Virus record (IMG/VR): IMGVR_UViG_3300021471_000016
Coordinates: 1 to 35,445 of that record
Strand: one strand, 5' to 3'
DNA length: 35,445 nucleotides
DNA from: a virus
Position 1 is the first letter of the stretch. The number at the start of each line of letters is the position of its first letter. This document shows, piece after piece, positions 14,060 through 22,071 of this stretch. The notes beneath the pieces are model-generated. The model worked only from the letters and a program-made list of their open reading frames with translations. It searched no databases and was not told the DNA's origin. The position numbers and the translations under genes were made by a program.

Positions 14060-15555
14060 AAGGCCCGATGCCAAAAGAAAACAGATCGCTTCGCACCCCA
14101 GCCGCATTTCTGCCATATCAACAGCAGTGGGCAGCAGATGAGGCGCCCGTAAAGGTCTATGAGAAGTCCCGTCGAATAGGCATATCGTGGGCCGAGGCCG
14201 GGGAAGATGCCCTTCTCGCTGCATCAGAACATGGCATGGACGTATGGTACATCGGGTATAACCGCGACATGGCCCTCGAGTTCATCGAGGATGCGGCCGA
14301 CTGGGCCAGGCATTATAGCCTGGCGGCATCCAGCGTTGAAGAATTTGTGTTCGAAGACGGAGAAGAGCGTAAAGGCATCGCTGCCTTCCGCCTCCGCTTC
14401 GATTCAGGGTTCAAGATCGTGGCTCTTTCTTCCCGCCCTGCCAACCTGCGGGGAAAGCAAGGGAAAATCGTAATCGATGAAGCGGCATTTCATGACGACC
14501 TGGCCGGTTTGCTCAAGGCCGCAATTGCCATGCTCATGTGGGGTGGCCGGGTGGTGGTGATCTCAACCCACGATGGCGATGACAATCCGTTCAACGAGCT
14601 GATCAATGACATCCGGGCGGGCAAGAAGCCATATAGCCTCCACCGTACCACGCTCGACGATGCCCTGGCTGAGGGACTGTATGAAAGAATATGCCTGCGG
14701 CTCGGCAAGCCCTACAGGAAAGAGGACGAACAGGCATGGCGCCAGGATCTCATAGACTTCTACGGCGAAGATGCCGACGAGGAGCTTTTCTGTATACCCG
14801 CGCAGGGAAGCGGAACATACCTTTCGAGAATGCTCATCGAGGCGTGTCTCGATCCTGAGATTCCGATAGTACGCTACGAGCAAACGCCGGATTTTGCCGA
14901 AAGGCCAGAGCATATCAGACGGGCGGAAACCAGGGACTGGTGCGAAGACGTGCTGGCGCCCATTCTCGAAGACCTTGAACCGTGGCCATCATACATTGGT
15001 GAGGATTTCGGAAGGCTGGCGGATATGACTGCACTTGTACCCCTTCAGCAGCGGCCGGACACGATTCTCCGCGCTCCCTTTGTGGCGGAGTTGTGGAACG
15101 TCCCATTCCGCCAGCAGGAGCAGATATTGTTCTATGTTTGCGACAGGCTCCCCCGCTTCTCGGGAGGGGCCTTCGATGCCCGCGGAAACGGGCAGTACCT
15201 GGCGGAGGTAGCCATGCAGAAATACGGCTCGTACCGTATCGAGCAGGTGATGCTTTCGGACGCGTGGTACCGCGAACATATGCCCAGGTACAAAGCCTGC
15301 TTCGAAGACAGGACAATTTTGCTTCCGCGGCATTCGGACATAATCGATGATAACAGGGCTATCAAGAAGATCAGGGGAGTACCGAAGGTCCCGGACATTC
15401 GCAAAGACGGCACAAACAAGAAAAAGCGCCACGGAGATACTGCCATAGCTGGAGCGCTGGCAGTATATGCCGCGTACCGCTTTGAGGCATCAGGGCCCGT
15501 AGAATACGAAACCGTACTCGAGCGGCGCTTCGGTAGCGCACGAGGAGCATATTAA
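14056..15555 (+). CDS. Large terminase subunit (Mu gp28-like)
   Basis: The 499-residue packaging motor has an atypical Walker A (SRRIGIS, residues 38-44), Walker B with catalytic acid (IVIDEAAF, 138-145) and coupling motif (ISTHDGDDN, about 169-177). The C-terminal RNase H-like nuclease has acidic metal ligands D317 (GEDFGR), D374 (FDARGNG) and D461 (HGDTAIAG). These are the features of Mu gp28 terminases, which cut and translocate DNA for headful packaging. Everything needed for activity appears present. Confidence 0.92.
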   Translation: MKGPMPKENRSLRTPAAFLPYQQQWAADEAPVKVYEKSRRIGISWAEAGEDALLAASEHGMDVWYIGYNRDMALEFIEDAADWARHYSLAASSVEEFVFEDGEERKGIAAFRLRFDSGFKIVALSSRPANLRGKQGKIVIDEAAFHDDLAGLLKAAIAMLMWGGRVVVISTHDGDDNPFNELINDIRAGKKPYSLHRTTLDDALAEGLYERICLRLGKPYRKEDEQAWRQDLIDFYGEDADEELFCIPAQGSGTYLSRMLIEACLDPEIPIVRYEQTPDFAERPEHIRRAETRDWCEDVLAPILEDLEPWPSYIGEDFGRLADMTALVPLQQRPDTILRAPFVAELWNVPFRQQEQILFYVCDRLPRFSGGAFDARGNGQYLAEVAMQKYGSYRIEQVMLSDAWYREHMPRYKACFEDRTILLPRHSDIIDDNRAIKKIRGVPKVPDIRKDGTNKKKRHGDTAIAGALAVYAAYRFEASGPVEYETVLERRFGSARGAY

Positions 15556-17120
15556 TGCCCATACTGGATCAGTTTGGAAGACCATTCAAAGCCACGGCGA
15601 AGCCGGAGAGGCGCGAAATAGCGGTGACCTCGATTCGTGACCGCTGGAGCGGGTATCCGTCAGAAAAGCTTACTCCTGTCCGCCTTGCGCGCATTTTCAA
15701 GGAGGCTGACCAGGGAGACGTATATAACCAGGCGGAACTTTTCGAGGAGATGGAGGAAAAGGATACGCACCTGTCTGCTGAGCTTCTCAAACGAAAGAAC
15801 GCGGTAAACGCGATCGACTTCGACATCGTGCCCTACGAAGAAGGCCTCAAGGGCGCGGGCCGCAAAAGGGCAAGGGCCAAGCCTGACAAGGTCTGCGATT
15901 TTTGCCGCGATGTGATCTATTCCATGCCAAGCTTTGAAGACGCCCTTTTTGATCTCCTAGACGCCATCGGCAGGGGTTTTGCCGTCTCGGAAATCGTGTG
16001 GGACACGGACGGTGGGCGCGCGGTGGTAACTGACCTTAAATGGATCCACCAGAAAAAGCTGATATTTACCGAGACCATGCACCCGCGCCTTATAACTGAT
16101 GAGCATCCCACGGGCGAAGAGATACCTGCGTTCAAGGTCATATACCACCGCCATAAGGCCCGGAGCGGTTATGATACCCGCGCTGGTATGTTGAGAGTCT
16201 GCGCCTGGATGTATCTTTTCAAAAATTATTCGATCAAGGACTGGGTGGCCTTTAGCGAGGTGTTCGGTATGCCGCTCAGACTGGGGAAATATGACCCGGG
16301 CGCTACAAAAGAAGACAAAGAAGCGCTAATTCGGGCGATCCGCTCTCTGGGTAGCGACGCGGCAGGCATCATCTCAAAGAGTACGGAAATCGAGTTTGTC
16401 GAAGCTATCCGGGGAAGAACAGAGGGGAATCTTTACAGGACCCTGGCAGATTTCTGCAACCGCGAGATGAGTAAGGCCATTGTAGGGGCGACACTTACAA
16501 CGGATGTGGGCGACAAGGGATCTTATGCAGCCAGTAAGACTCACAATGAGGTACGCCTGGACCTCGTAAAATCTGACGCCTGGTCGCTTGCCAACACCCT
16601 TCGGATGCAGCTCTTGAGGCCCCTGGTTGGCTTTAACTTCGGCTGGGACGTTCCTGTTCCCTGGTTCCAGTTTCAGCTCCAGGAGCCCGAGGATCTCAAG
16701 CAATTGTCTGAGGTCTATAAGAACCTGGTGGAGATGGGCCAGCCCATTTCCGCGGAACATGTCAGCGAGCGGTTCGGTGTGCCGCTTCCCGAAGAGGGTG
16801 AGACAATTATTATGCCCCCGGGGAGAGGAGCGCCTTCGGCAATGAAACAAATTGCGGCTAAATCAGGCCGAGAAGCAACGCAAGAAGGTCCGGCCGATAC
16901 CTTGTATGCATTGGAGCGAAAAACGCTCTCAGCGGCCAAATTTGACGCTCTTATGGCCCCTGTGGAGCGGCTCCTTAATTCTGTTTCATCCCTGGAGGAG
17001 TTCCGGGACAAGCTCCTGGACCTTTACGCTCACATGGATGAATCGGATCTGGGGAATCTGATGCAAAAGGCACTAACACTTGCCGAGCTTTCAGGGAGGT
17101 TTGATGCCGCCAAGCGCTGA
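15555..17120 (+). CDS. Portal protein (Mu gp29-like, DUF935)
   Basis: The 521-residue protein is typical of DUF935 portals. YNQAELFEEMEEKDTHLSAEL is followed by KRKNAVNAIDFDI near residues 75-95. The clip/stem region includes AVSEIVW, DWVAFSEVFGMPLRLGKYDPG and a C-terminal helical barrel. It forms the dodecameric vertex through which DNA is pumped. Its start overlaps the terminase stop by one base (TAATG). The last 17 nt overlap the gpF-like gene, showing strong coupling of the packaging and head genes. Confidence 0.92.
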   Translation: MPILDQFGRPFKATAKPERREIAVTSIRDRWSGYPSEKLTPVRLARIFKEADQGDVYNQAELFEEMEEKDTHLSAELLKRKNAVNAIDFDIVPYEEGLKGAGRKRARAKPDKVCDFCRDVIYSMPSFEDALFDLLDAIGRGFAVSEIVWDTDGGRAVVTDLKWIHQKKLIFTETMHPRLITDEHPTGEEIPAFKVIYHRHKARSGYDTRAGMLRVCAWMYLFKNYSIKDWVAFSEVFGMPLRLGKYDPGATKEDKEALIRAIRSLGSDAAGIISKSTEIEFVEAIRGRTEGNLYRTLADFCNREMSKAIVGATLTTDVGDKGSYAASKTHNEVRLDLVKSDAWSLANTLRMQLLRPLVGFNFGWDVPVPWFQFQLQEPEDLKQLSEVYKNLVEMGQPISAEHVSERFGVPLPEEGETIIMPPGRGAPSAMKQIAAKSGREATQEGPADTLYALERKTLSAAKFDALMAPVERLLNSVSSLEEFRDKLLDLYAHMDESDLGNLMQKALTLAELSGRFDAAKR

Positions 17121-18345
17121 GCACATGGCCCTCCCTTTTGAGGAGGCGATCGAATATTTCCGCCGCAAGGTCAACCTTCCCACGCGCACGTGGCGGGATC
17201 TGTGGGAAGGTATGCACTCACGGGCCTTTGTGGTGGCAGGTGCCATGAAATCAGAGCTCTTGAGCGACCTTCGCGCGGCGGTGGACCGCGGGATCTCGGA
17301 GGGAACTACCCTGAGGGAATTCCGCGACAGCTTTACCGATATCGTCCAGCGCCACGGCTGGAAATACAAGGGCGGCAAGGCGTGGAGGACAGCGGTAATC
17401 TTTAACACGAACCTTTCAGTGGCCTATCACAGCGGTCATTACAAGCAGATGACAGACCCGGATGTGCTGAAGGCCCGGCCCCTGTGGCGATATGTGGCAT
17501 CCAGCTCCGCCGATCCCAGGCCCGAGCACATGCGCTGGTATAACGTGGTACTGCCTGCTGATGATCCCTGGTGGCAGACCCACTACCCGCCAAACGGCTG
17601 GGGCTGAAAGTGCGGGGTGGTAAGCCACTCCGCCCGTGAGGTGGAAAAGCTAAAGCGTGAAGGCGCGGACATCAAGGAAGAGCGCCCCGATGATGACTAC
17701 TATGAGTGGACCAATCCGGATACAGGCGAGGTCCTGAAGATACCCAACGGCATTGATCCCGGGTGGGTCTACAACCCGGGGGAGACGGCCTGGGGGAGGA
17801 AGATCTCAAAAGATGCTATGGACGCCTGGCGCGCCCAGGGCGCAAAGGCGTGGGAGGGGTTGACCCCGGGCGGCTGGGAAACGCATGGCAGACCGGCCAA
17901 TATACCGGTGGATGCGCCAAAAGCCAGGGTGGGGCCCACATTGAACACAGTCTCTGCCGCGGTCCGGGCAATCAAAAGAATTTTGGGTGGCGAAGAGAAG
18001 GTATTTTCGTTCCACAGCGGCTCTTTTCGATACGACGTGCTGGTAAACGCATCGATCCTGGCCGGTCATGTTGACCTTAAAAGATCGGGGTTTCTGCCCT
18101 TTTTGCCTGAAGCACTGGAAGATCCCTATGAGATCTGGCTGAGCTTCGAGCGGCATAAGGGTACAGGCAAGGTTGTTTTGCGGCAGCGGATTATCAAGGC
18201 AGTGCGTTTGGATAAAAATCGGGGCGTACTTCTCGTGGCGCAGTCTAAAGATGGCGTCATGGAGGCATGGACGATGGTTCCGACTTCTGATTTCAAGTAC
18301 TTGAACAGACAAAGGAGGGGAAGGTTGATATGGGCACGGCAATAA
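17104..18345 (+). CDS. F: gpF-like minor head protein with in-frame TGA and C-terminal nuclease domain
   Basis: Read through an internal TGA (17605-17607) the gene gives 413 residues. The start at 17104 follows GGGAGG. Residues 1-171 are the Mu gpF/SPP1 gp7 head-morphogenesis domain. It ends HYPPNGWG-x-KC, where family members have GWxCRC, so the TGA (residue 168) replaces the first Cys while the second (C170) is kept. Both sides are in the same frame and resemble the family. An 8-bp hairpin starts five bases after the TGA. Residues about 276-405 resemble the phage Barnase-EndoU-ColicinE5/D-RelE-like nuclease family (FRYDVLVNASILAGHVD ... GVMEAWTMVPTSDFKYLN), a toxin-type RNase fold. Selenocysteine, readthrough or a nonsense mutation are the options. 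TGA is an ordinary stop in neighbouring genes. Confidence 0.85.
17605..17632 (+). promoter_or_regulatory. In-frame TGA plus hairpin (candidate recoding element)
   Basis: TGA (17605-17607) is followed, after AAGTG, by CGGGGTGG (17613-17620) pairing with CCACTCCG (17625-17632) around TAAG. That makes eight pairs including one G-U. Bacterial selenocysteine elements are hairpins just downstream of the UGA. Here the apical loop starts 13 nt after it, slightly closer than usual, and if the top G-C pair opens the loop begins with G. A stable hairpin here could also simply stimulate readthrough. Confidence 0.55.
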
Positions 18346-18428
18346 AGATGGGGATCTCAGGCCCCGCAGCAACCCGGATCGCCAGGCACCGGCATAGAGG
18401 CTGCGGCTCATACCGGAGCCATCGCTAA
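18330..18428 (+). CDS. Possible 32-aa basic peptide
   Basis: An ATG at 18330 follows AAAGGAGGGG at good distance and opens a 32-codon frame. The product is rich in Arg, His and Gly (TRIARHRHRGCGSYRSHR). It overlaps the end of the gpF-like gene by 16 nt. The same bases hold several complementary segments: CCGCAGC 18364-18370 with GCTGCGG 18400-18406, and GGCTC 18405-18409 with GAGCC 18416-18420. The strong ribosome site may therefore serve a peptide, or the segment may be an RNA structure between head genes. No family was recognised. Confidence 0.4.
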   Translation: MGTAIKMGISGPAATRIARHRHRGCGSYRSHR

Positions 18429-18460
18429 CATAATCATAATAAAAGGCGGGAATAAGTCAA

Positions 18461-19003
18461 GTGTCAGTATCTCTAAACGTAAAAATCGAAGACGCCAGGG
18501 TCCGTGACCTGTTCTCCAGGATACAGCGGAGTATGGCCGACCTCACCCCGGCCATGAGGGTCGTCGGCGAGACGGTGCGCACCTCGGTGATTCGCAATTT
18601 CGAAGTTGGCGGCAGGCCCCGCTGGAAACCCCTGTCCCCAGTTACTCTGGCGAGGCGAAAGGGCGGCAAGGTCCTCATGATCCGGGGACTTGCAGGAGGT
18701 TTAGCTGGATCCATACATGCGAGGGCCTACAGGGACAGGGCGGTCGTTGGTACCAACAAGGTCTATGCGGCGGTGCATCAGTTCGGAGCGAAAAAAGGCT
18801 CGTTCGGGCAGATCACGTTCACGGTGCGCGAACACCTGCGCAGGACCCGGTCGGGAAAGAAAGTCAAGGTCCGGGAGCACAAGCGCACCGCGAGGCTCCC
18901 CTGGGGCGATATCCCGGCCCGTCCCTTCCTGATGGTCCAGGAGGAGGACTGGGAAGAAATCCGCGAGGCCCTGGCCGACTACATTACGGGAGGATCGGTA
19001 TGA
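18461..19003 (+). CDS. G: Virion morphogenesis/tail completion protein (Mu gpG-like)
   Basis: The 180-residue product is of the phage virion morphogenesis family. It shows FEVGGRPRWKPLSPVTLARRKGGKVL followed by GLAGSIHARAYRDRAVVGTNKVYAAVHQFG and a C-terminal IPARPFLMVQEEDWEEI. In Mu, gpG acts at the head-tail connection. The start is GTG with a weak AAGGCGGG site. It overlaps the protease gene by 4 nt. A basic insertion (about residues 126-146) precedes the conserved IPARPFL. Confidence 0.85.
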   Translation: MSVSLNVKIEDARVRDLFSRIQRSMADLTPAMRVVGETVRTSVIRNFEVGGRPRWKPLSPVTLARRKGGKVLMIRGLAGGLAGSIHARAYRDRAVVGTNKVYAAVHQFGAKKGSFGQITFTVREHLRRTRSGKKVKVREHKRTARLPWGDIPARPFLMVQEEDWEEIREALADYITGGSV

Positions 19004-20283
19004 TAATAGAAATTCTTAAGGAAGTTAAAGATATACCCAGTGAGTTTCAACTGCTGCCTTATGGCAGAATCGACATCGAGGGAGAGCCCCCGGCGTATGT
19101 CGACGAGCAATCCATTGCCTCTATTGTCGCAGAGTTCCGCCGCCGCGGCAACGACATGGTCATAGACTACGAACATCAAACTCTCAAGGACATCCAGGCC
19201 CCTGCGGCAGGATGGATCAAGCGACTAATAGACCGAGGCAAGGGTGGGCTTTGGGCAGTGGTAGAATGGACGGAGCGGGCGAAGGAATACCTCAAGGACA
19301 AGGAATACCGATATTTTTCGCCGGTTTTCTGGATCACCAAAGAGGGCCGGAAGGTGATAAAGATTAAAAACGTCGCGCTTACCAATCTTCCTAAGATCAA
19401 TCAGCTACGGCCCATCGTTGGAAAACTTAGCCGCGAGGAGGCAAGGGCTGCGCAGCGGGAGCGTTCCCGCAAATATGGAATCGGCATCAAGGAAGGAGGC
19501 CACGTGACCAAGCCCTCGGAGTGGGCGGATGTGCCCGATGACCAGTGGCTGGATCCGGTCAACTACCGGTACCCTTGCCCCGATGCCGATCAGACCCGGG
19601 CCGCTGCAAGCTACTGGGGGCAGAAGGACAACCAAAGGCAATACACGTCCGAGGAACGCGCAATCATCAATGCGCGGCTGGACAGGTTCAGGAAAAAGTT
19701 TGGCATAGGAAAATTCAAGAAGGAGGCAAAGATGATTACGAAGATCCGCAAGCTTTTGGGGCTGGCAGATGATGCCGGCGAAGACAAGGTGATGGAGGCC
19801 GTAGAGGCCGTGGTGGCAAAGAACAAAGAGCTTGAAGGCAAAGAGGTGGTTGCCTGCAAGGAGGTGTTGGATGCCCTTGGCGTGGAACAAGAGGCAGGAA
19901 AAGAAGCGGTACTTGCAAAGATCGAAGAGCTGAAGGCACCGGCTGGAGTGGCACAGAAACTAAGCCAGGAGGTTGCCGAGCTCAAACGCACCATCGCCAA
20001 GATGAAGCAGGATGACCTCGTTGAGAGGGCACTTAAGGAAGGCAAGACCTCGCCGGAAGAACTGGATGCATGGGGGCGGGAGCTCGCAGAAAAGAGCCCC
20101 GAGCAGTTCGAAAAGATCGTCCTTTCCAGGCCTGCCGGAAGCGTGGTGCCCGTTGAGGGATTAAAGCCTGCCAGGGACAAAAAAGATGGGCTGGATGAAG
20201 TCCAGATGAGCATCAACAAGATGCTCGGTATCGACGATGAAACCTGGAAGAAGTACGGACCCAATGAGTCAATGGGTCAATGA
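19000..20283 (+). CDS. I: Capsid maturation protease/scaffold (Mu gpI-like)
   Basis: The 427-residue product has an N-terminal Mu I-type protease domain (residues about 1-145), with VIDYEHQTL and YRYFSPVFW among its conserved segments. An inserted module at about 167-240 (DPVNYRYPCP ... RAAASYWGQ ... ERAIINARLDRF) recurs in some phage protease/scaffold proteins. The C-terminal half is a charged, coiled scaffold region ending in KMLGIDDETWKKYG, the family's closing motif. The protease cuts scaffold and itself during head maturation. The stop codon is the first TGAGTC of a repeat block. Confidence 0.85.
   Translation: MIIEILKEVKDIPSEFQLLPYGRIDIEGEPPAYVDEQSIASIVAEFRRRGNDMVIDYEHQTLKDIQAPAAGWIKRLIDRGKGGLWAVVEWTERAKEYLKDKEYRYFSPVFWITKEGRKVIKIKNVALTNLPKINQLRPIVGKLSREEARAAQRERSRKYGIGIKEGGHVTKPSEWADVPDDQWLDPVNYRYPCPDADQTRAAASYWGQKDNQRQYTSEERAIINARLDRFRKKFGIGKFKKEAKMITKIRKLLGLADDAGEDKVMEAVEAVVAKNKELEGKEVVACKEVLDALGVEQEAGKEAVLAKIEELKAPAGVAQKLSQEVAELKRTIAKMKQDDLVERALKEGKTSPEELDAWGRELAEKSPEQFEKIVLSRPAGSVVPVEGLKPARDKKDGLDEVQMSINKMLGIDDETWKKYGPNESMGQ
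19732..20283 (+). CDS. Z: Internal-start scaffold protein (Mu gpZ-like)
   Basis: An in-frame ATG at 19732 inside the protease gene is preceded by AAGGAGG at ideal spacing. Initiation there gives a 183-residue coiled-coil scaffold lacking the protease. This mirrors Mu, where scaffold Z is the C-terminal part of I made from an internal start. Embedded production of excess scaffold is the likely purpose. Confidence 0.65.
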   Translation: MITKIRKLLGLADDAGEDKVMEAVEAVVAKNKELEGKEVVACKEVLDALGVEQEAGKEAVLAKIEELKAPAGVAQKLSQEVAELKRTIAKMKQDDLVERALKEGKTSPEELDAWGRELAEKSPEQFEKIVLSRPAGSVVPVEGLKPARDKKDGLDEVQMSINKMLGIDDETWKKYGPNESMGQ

Positions 20284-20424
20284 GTCCGTGAGTCCATGAG
20301 TCGAAGGTCTGTGAGTCGAGAGTCCATGAGTGCCACGACCCAATAGACCCAATGACTCAATAGACCCGACGGACCCAACGACTCAATGGACCCAATAGAC
20401 TCAATCACCCAACGACTCAATAGA
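20281..20424 (+). repeat. Degenerate TGAGTC/GACTCA repeat block before the decoration gene
   Basis: The left part has TGAGTC-type words at 20281, 20289, 20297, 20312 and 20327. The right part is a run of 8-9-nt units of the form CAATAGACC, CAATGACT or CAACGACT. The two halves are largely reverse complementary, so the transcript can fold into a long imperfect hairpin. A related block follows the capsid gene. Confidence 0.75.
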
Positions 20425-20443
20425 CCAGACAAGGAGGTAAAAA

Positions 20444-20848
20444 ATGGCACTTAGCGCAGATAAAAAAACCCCTATGAGGGACGGAGAGTCCATAGAGCTG
20501 CAGGTGGCAGCAAGCACCGTCATCTACGCCGGCGGCATGGTGGCAAAGAATGCTTCTGGCTACGCGGTTCCTGCGGCAGACGCTGCCAACCTGGTGGTGA
20601 TGGGCCGGGCAGAGGAATACGTGGATAACGGCTCAGGGGCAAATGGCGATAAAACCGTCCTGGTACGCAGAAAAAAGGCGTTCAAGTTTAAGAATTCGGC
20701 CAGCAATGCTGTTACCATCGCTCATATCGGCGGAAACGTCTATGTAGAAGACGATGAAACAGTCGCATCTGCCGGAGGATCAAACAACATAGTAGCCGGT
20801 AAATGTATTGGCGTGGACTCCGACGGCGTATGGGTAGAAATAGCATAG
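20444..20848 (+). CDS. Capsid decoration-type protein (DUF2190-like)
   Basis: The 134-residue protein is small and beta-rich. It resembles phage head-decoration/DUF2190 proteins: GESIELQVAASTVIYAGGMVAKNASGYAVPA followed by VVMGRAEEYVDN, then a final GKCIGVDSDGVWVEI strand. Mu-like and other siphophages often carry such a gene immediately before the major capsid gene. It would cap or stabilise capsomers. The ribosome site AAGGAGGTA lies in a 15-bp sequence repeated before the next gene. Confidence 0.75.
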   Translation: MALSADKKTPMRDGESIELQVAASTVIYAGGMVAKNASGYAVPAADAANLVVMGRAEEYVDNGSGANGDKTVLVRRKKAFKFKNSASNAVTIAHIGGNVYVEDDETVASAGGSNNIVAGKCIGVDSDGVWVEIA

Positions 20849-20884
20849 GCATTACACCGGACAAACCAGACAAGGAGGTAGGCA

Positions 20885-21763
20885 ATGATTATAAATCAGG
20901 CGACATTACAGGGCATATATAAGTCCTTTTCAACCATCTTCCGGCAGGCGTTCGACGGTGCCCCCACCATGTGGGAGACCGTTGCCATGCGCGCACCATC
21001 TGCCGGCCGTAGCGTGGATTACAAGTGGCTTGGCGACTTCCCCATGATGAAGGAATGGGTCGGTGAGCGGGCGATAAAGGATCTTAGCGCGTTCTCCTAC
21101 GAGATCGTCAACAAGAACTACGAGGCAACCATAGAGGTGGACCGCGACGACATCGAGGACGACCAGATTGGCGTCTATACGCCTATGGTTCAGGGCCTGG
21201 GCGCAGCTGCCAAGCAGCACCGCGACATTCTGGTATTCAGTCTCCTCGCCGCTGGTTTTTCCACTCTCTGCTATGATGGGCAGTATTTCTTCGACACAGA
21301 CCACCCGGTAGCCGGCGCAAGCGTATCCAACTCTGGCGGCGGGTCCGGCACCGCTTGGTACCTTCTGGATTTGAGCCGCCCCGTCAAGCCCTTGATTCTC
21401 CAGGTCAGGAAGGAGCCCCAGTTCGTAGCAATGGACCGGCCAGACGACGAGAATGTCTTCATGAGGCGGAAGTTTCGCTACGGGGTAGACGACCGCAAGA
21501 ACGTGGGCTTTGGCTTCTGGCAAATGGCATATGCCAGCAAGGATACTCTCAATGCCACCAATTATGCTGCAGCGCGGGCGGCTATGATGAGCTTCAAGAA
21601 TGATGAGGGAGTTCCCCTGGGTATCGTTCCGACGCACCTGGTGGTTCCCCCCACCCTGGAAGAAGCGGGTAAGAGGATCGTTGAGGTCCAGACCGATGCC
21701 AGCGGTGCGGGCAACCCCTGGTACGGCACGGCCAAGCTGCTCGTAGTGCCGTGGCTGGCATGA
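20885..21763 (+). CDS. T: Major capsid protein (Mu gpT-like)
   Basis: The 292-residue product is of the Mu-like major head subunit family. The N-terminus is MIINQATLQGIYKSFSTIF. It continues with YKWLGDFPMMKEWVGERAI, then EIVNKNYEATIEVDRDDIEDD and FDTDHPVAG. The C-terminus has GIVPTHLVVPPTLEEAGKRIV. These motifs are highly characteristic. It forms the icosahedral shell. AAGGAGGTA precedes the start. It is bracketed by related repeat/hairpin blocks. Confidence 0.95.
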   Translation: MIINQATLQGIYKSFSTIFRQAFDGAPTMWETVAMRAPSAGRSVDYKWLGDFPMMKEWVGERAIKDLSAFSYEIVNKNYEATIEVDRDDIEDDQIGVYTPMVQGLGAAAKQHRDILVFSLLAAGFSTLCYDGQYFFDTDHPVAGASVSNSGGGSGTAWYLLDLSRPVKPLILQVRKEPQFVAMDRPDDENVFMRRKFRYGVDDRKNVGFGFWQMAYASKDTLNATNYAAARAAMMSFKNDEGVPLGIVPTHLVVPPTLEEAGKRIVEVQTDASGAGNPWYGTAKLLVVPWLA

Positions 21764-21858
21764 TAGAGTCGACGGGTCTGTGAGTCTGTGAGTCGGGGCC
21801 CCAACGACCCAATGACTCAACAGACTCAATAGACCCAATAGACCCAACAACCCAATAG
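21764..21858 (+). repeat. Related TGAGTC/GACTCA block and long hairpin after the capsid gene
   Basis: The segment 21774-21794 (GGGTCTG then two TGAGTC words) pairs with 21814-21836 almost perfectly, with one-base bulges. The loop itself contains GGGGCCCC. Further CAATAGACC-type units follow to about 21858. The absence of a T-run argues against simple termination. It may protect or process the capsid mRNA. Confidence 0.75.
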
Positions 21859-21876
21859 ACCAGAAAGGAGATAACC

Positions 21877-22065
21877 ATGCCCATCCGTATAACCAGCATG
21901 AAGGAGGGTTTCCGCCGATGTGGCATAGCCCATAGCCGGGAGCCTAAGATTTACCCTGATGACCATTTCAGCAAAAAAGAGCTGGAGATACTACAGGCCG
22001 AGCCCATGCTGAAGGTGGAAAAGATATCCGCCCAGGAGGCGAAGAAAACCGAGCCTAAGGAGTAA
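21877..22065 (+). CDS. Mu gp35/HI1506-like small connector protein
   Basis: The 62-residue protein has ITSMKEGFRRCGIAHSREP followed by YPDDHFSKKELEILQAEPMLKVE, the hallmark of the short Mu gp35/HI1506 family found right after the capsid gene. The tail is Lys/Glu-rich and disordered. Function in the virion is unproven. AAAGGAGATAACC provides a good ribosome site. Confidence 0.85.
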   Translation: MPIRITSMKEGFRRCGIAHSREPKIYPDDHFSKKELEILQAEPMLKVEKISAQEAKKTEPKE

Positions 22066-22071
22066 GAGTTC

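Noticed and set aside
17080-18345. Global reassignment of TGA as a sense codon
   Set aside because: TGA is used as the stop in many intact genes here, including numerous ATGA overlaps, so only a site-specific recoding can be considered.
18351-18420. SAM-type or other known riboswitch upstream of the gpG-like gene
   Set aside because: A few words (for example GCAACCC) recall riboswitches, but the ordered conserved core is missing and the segment may be coding.
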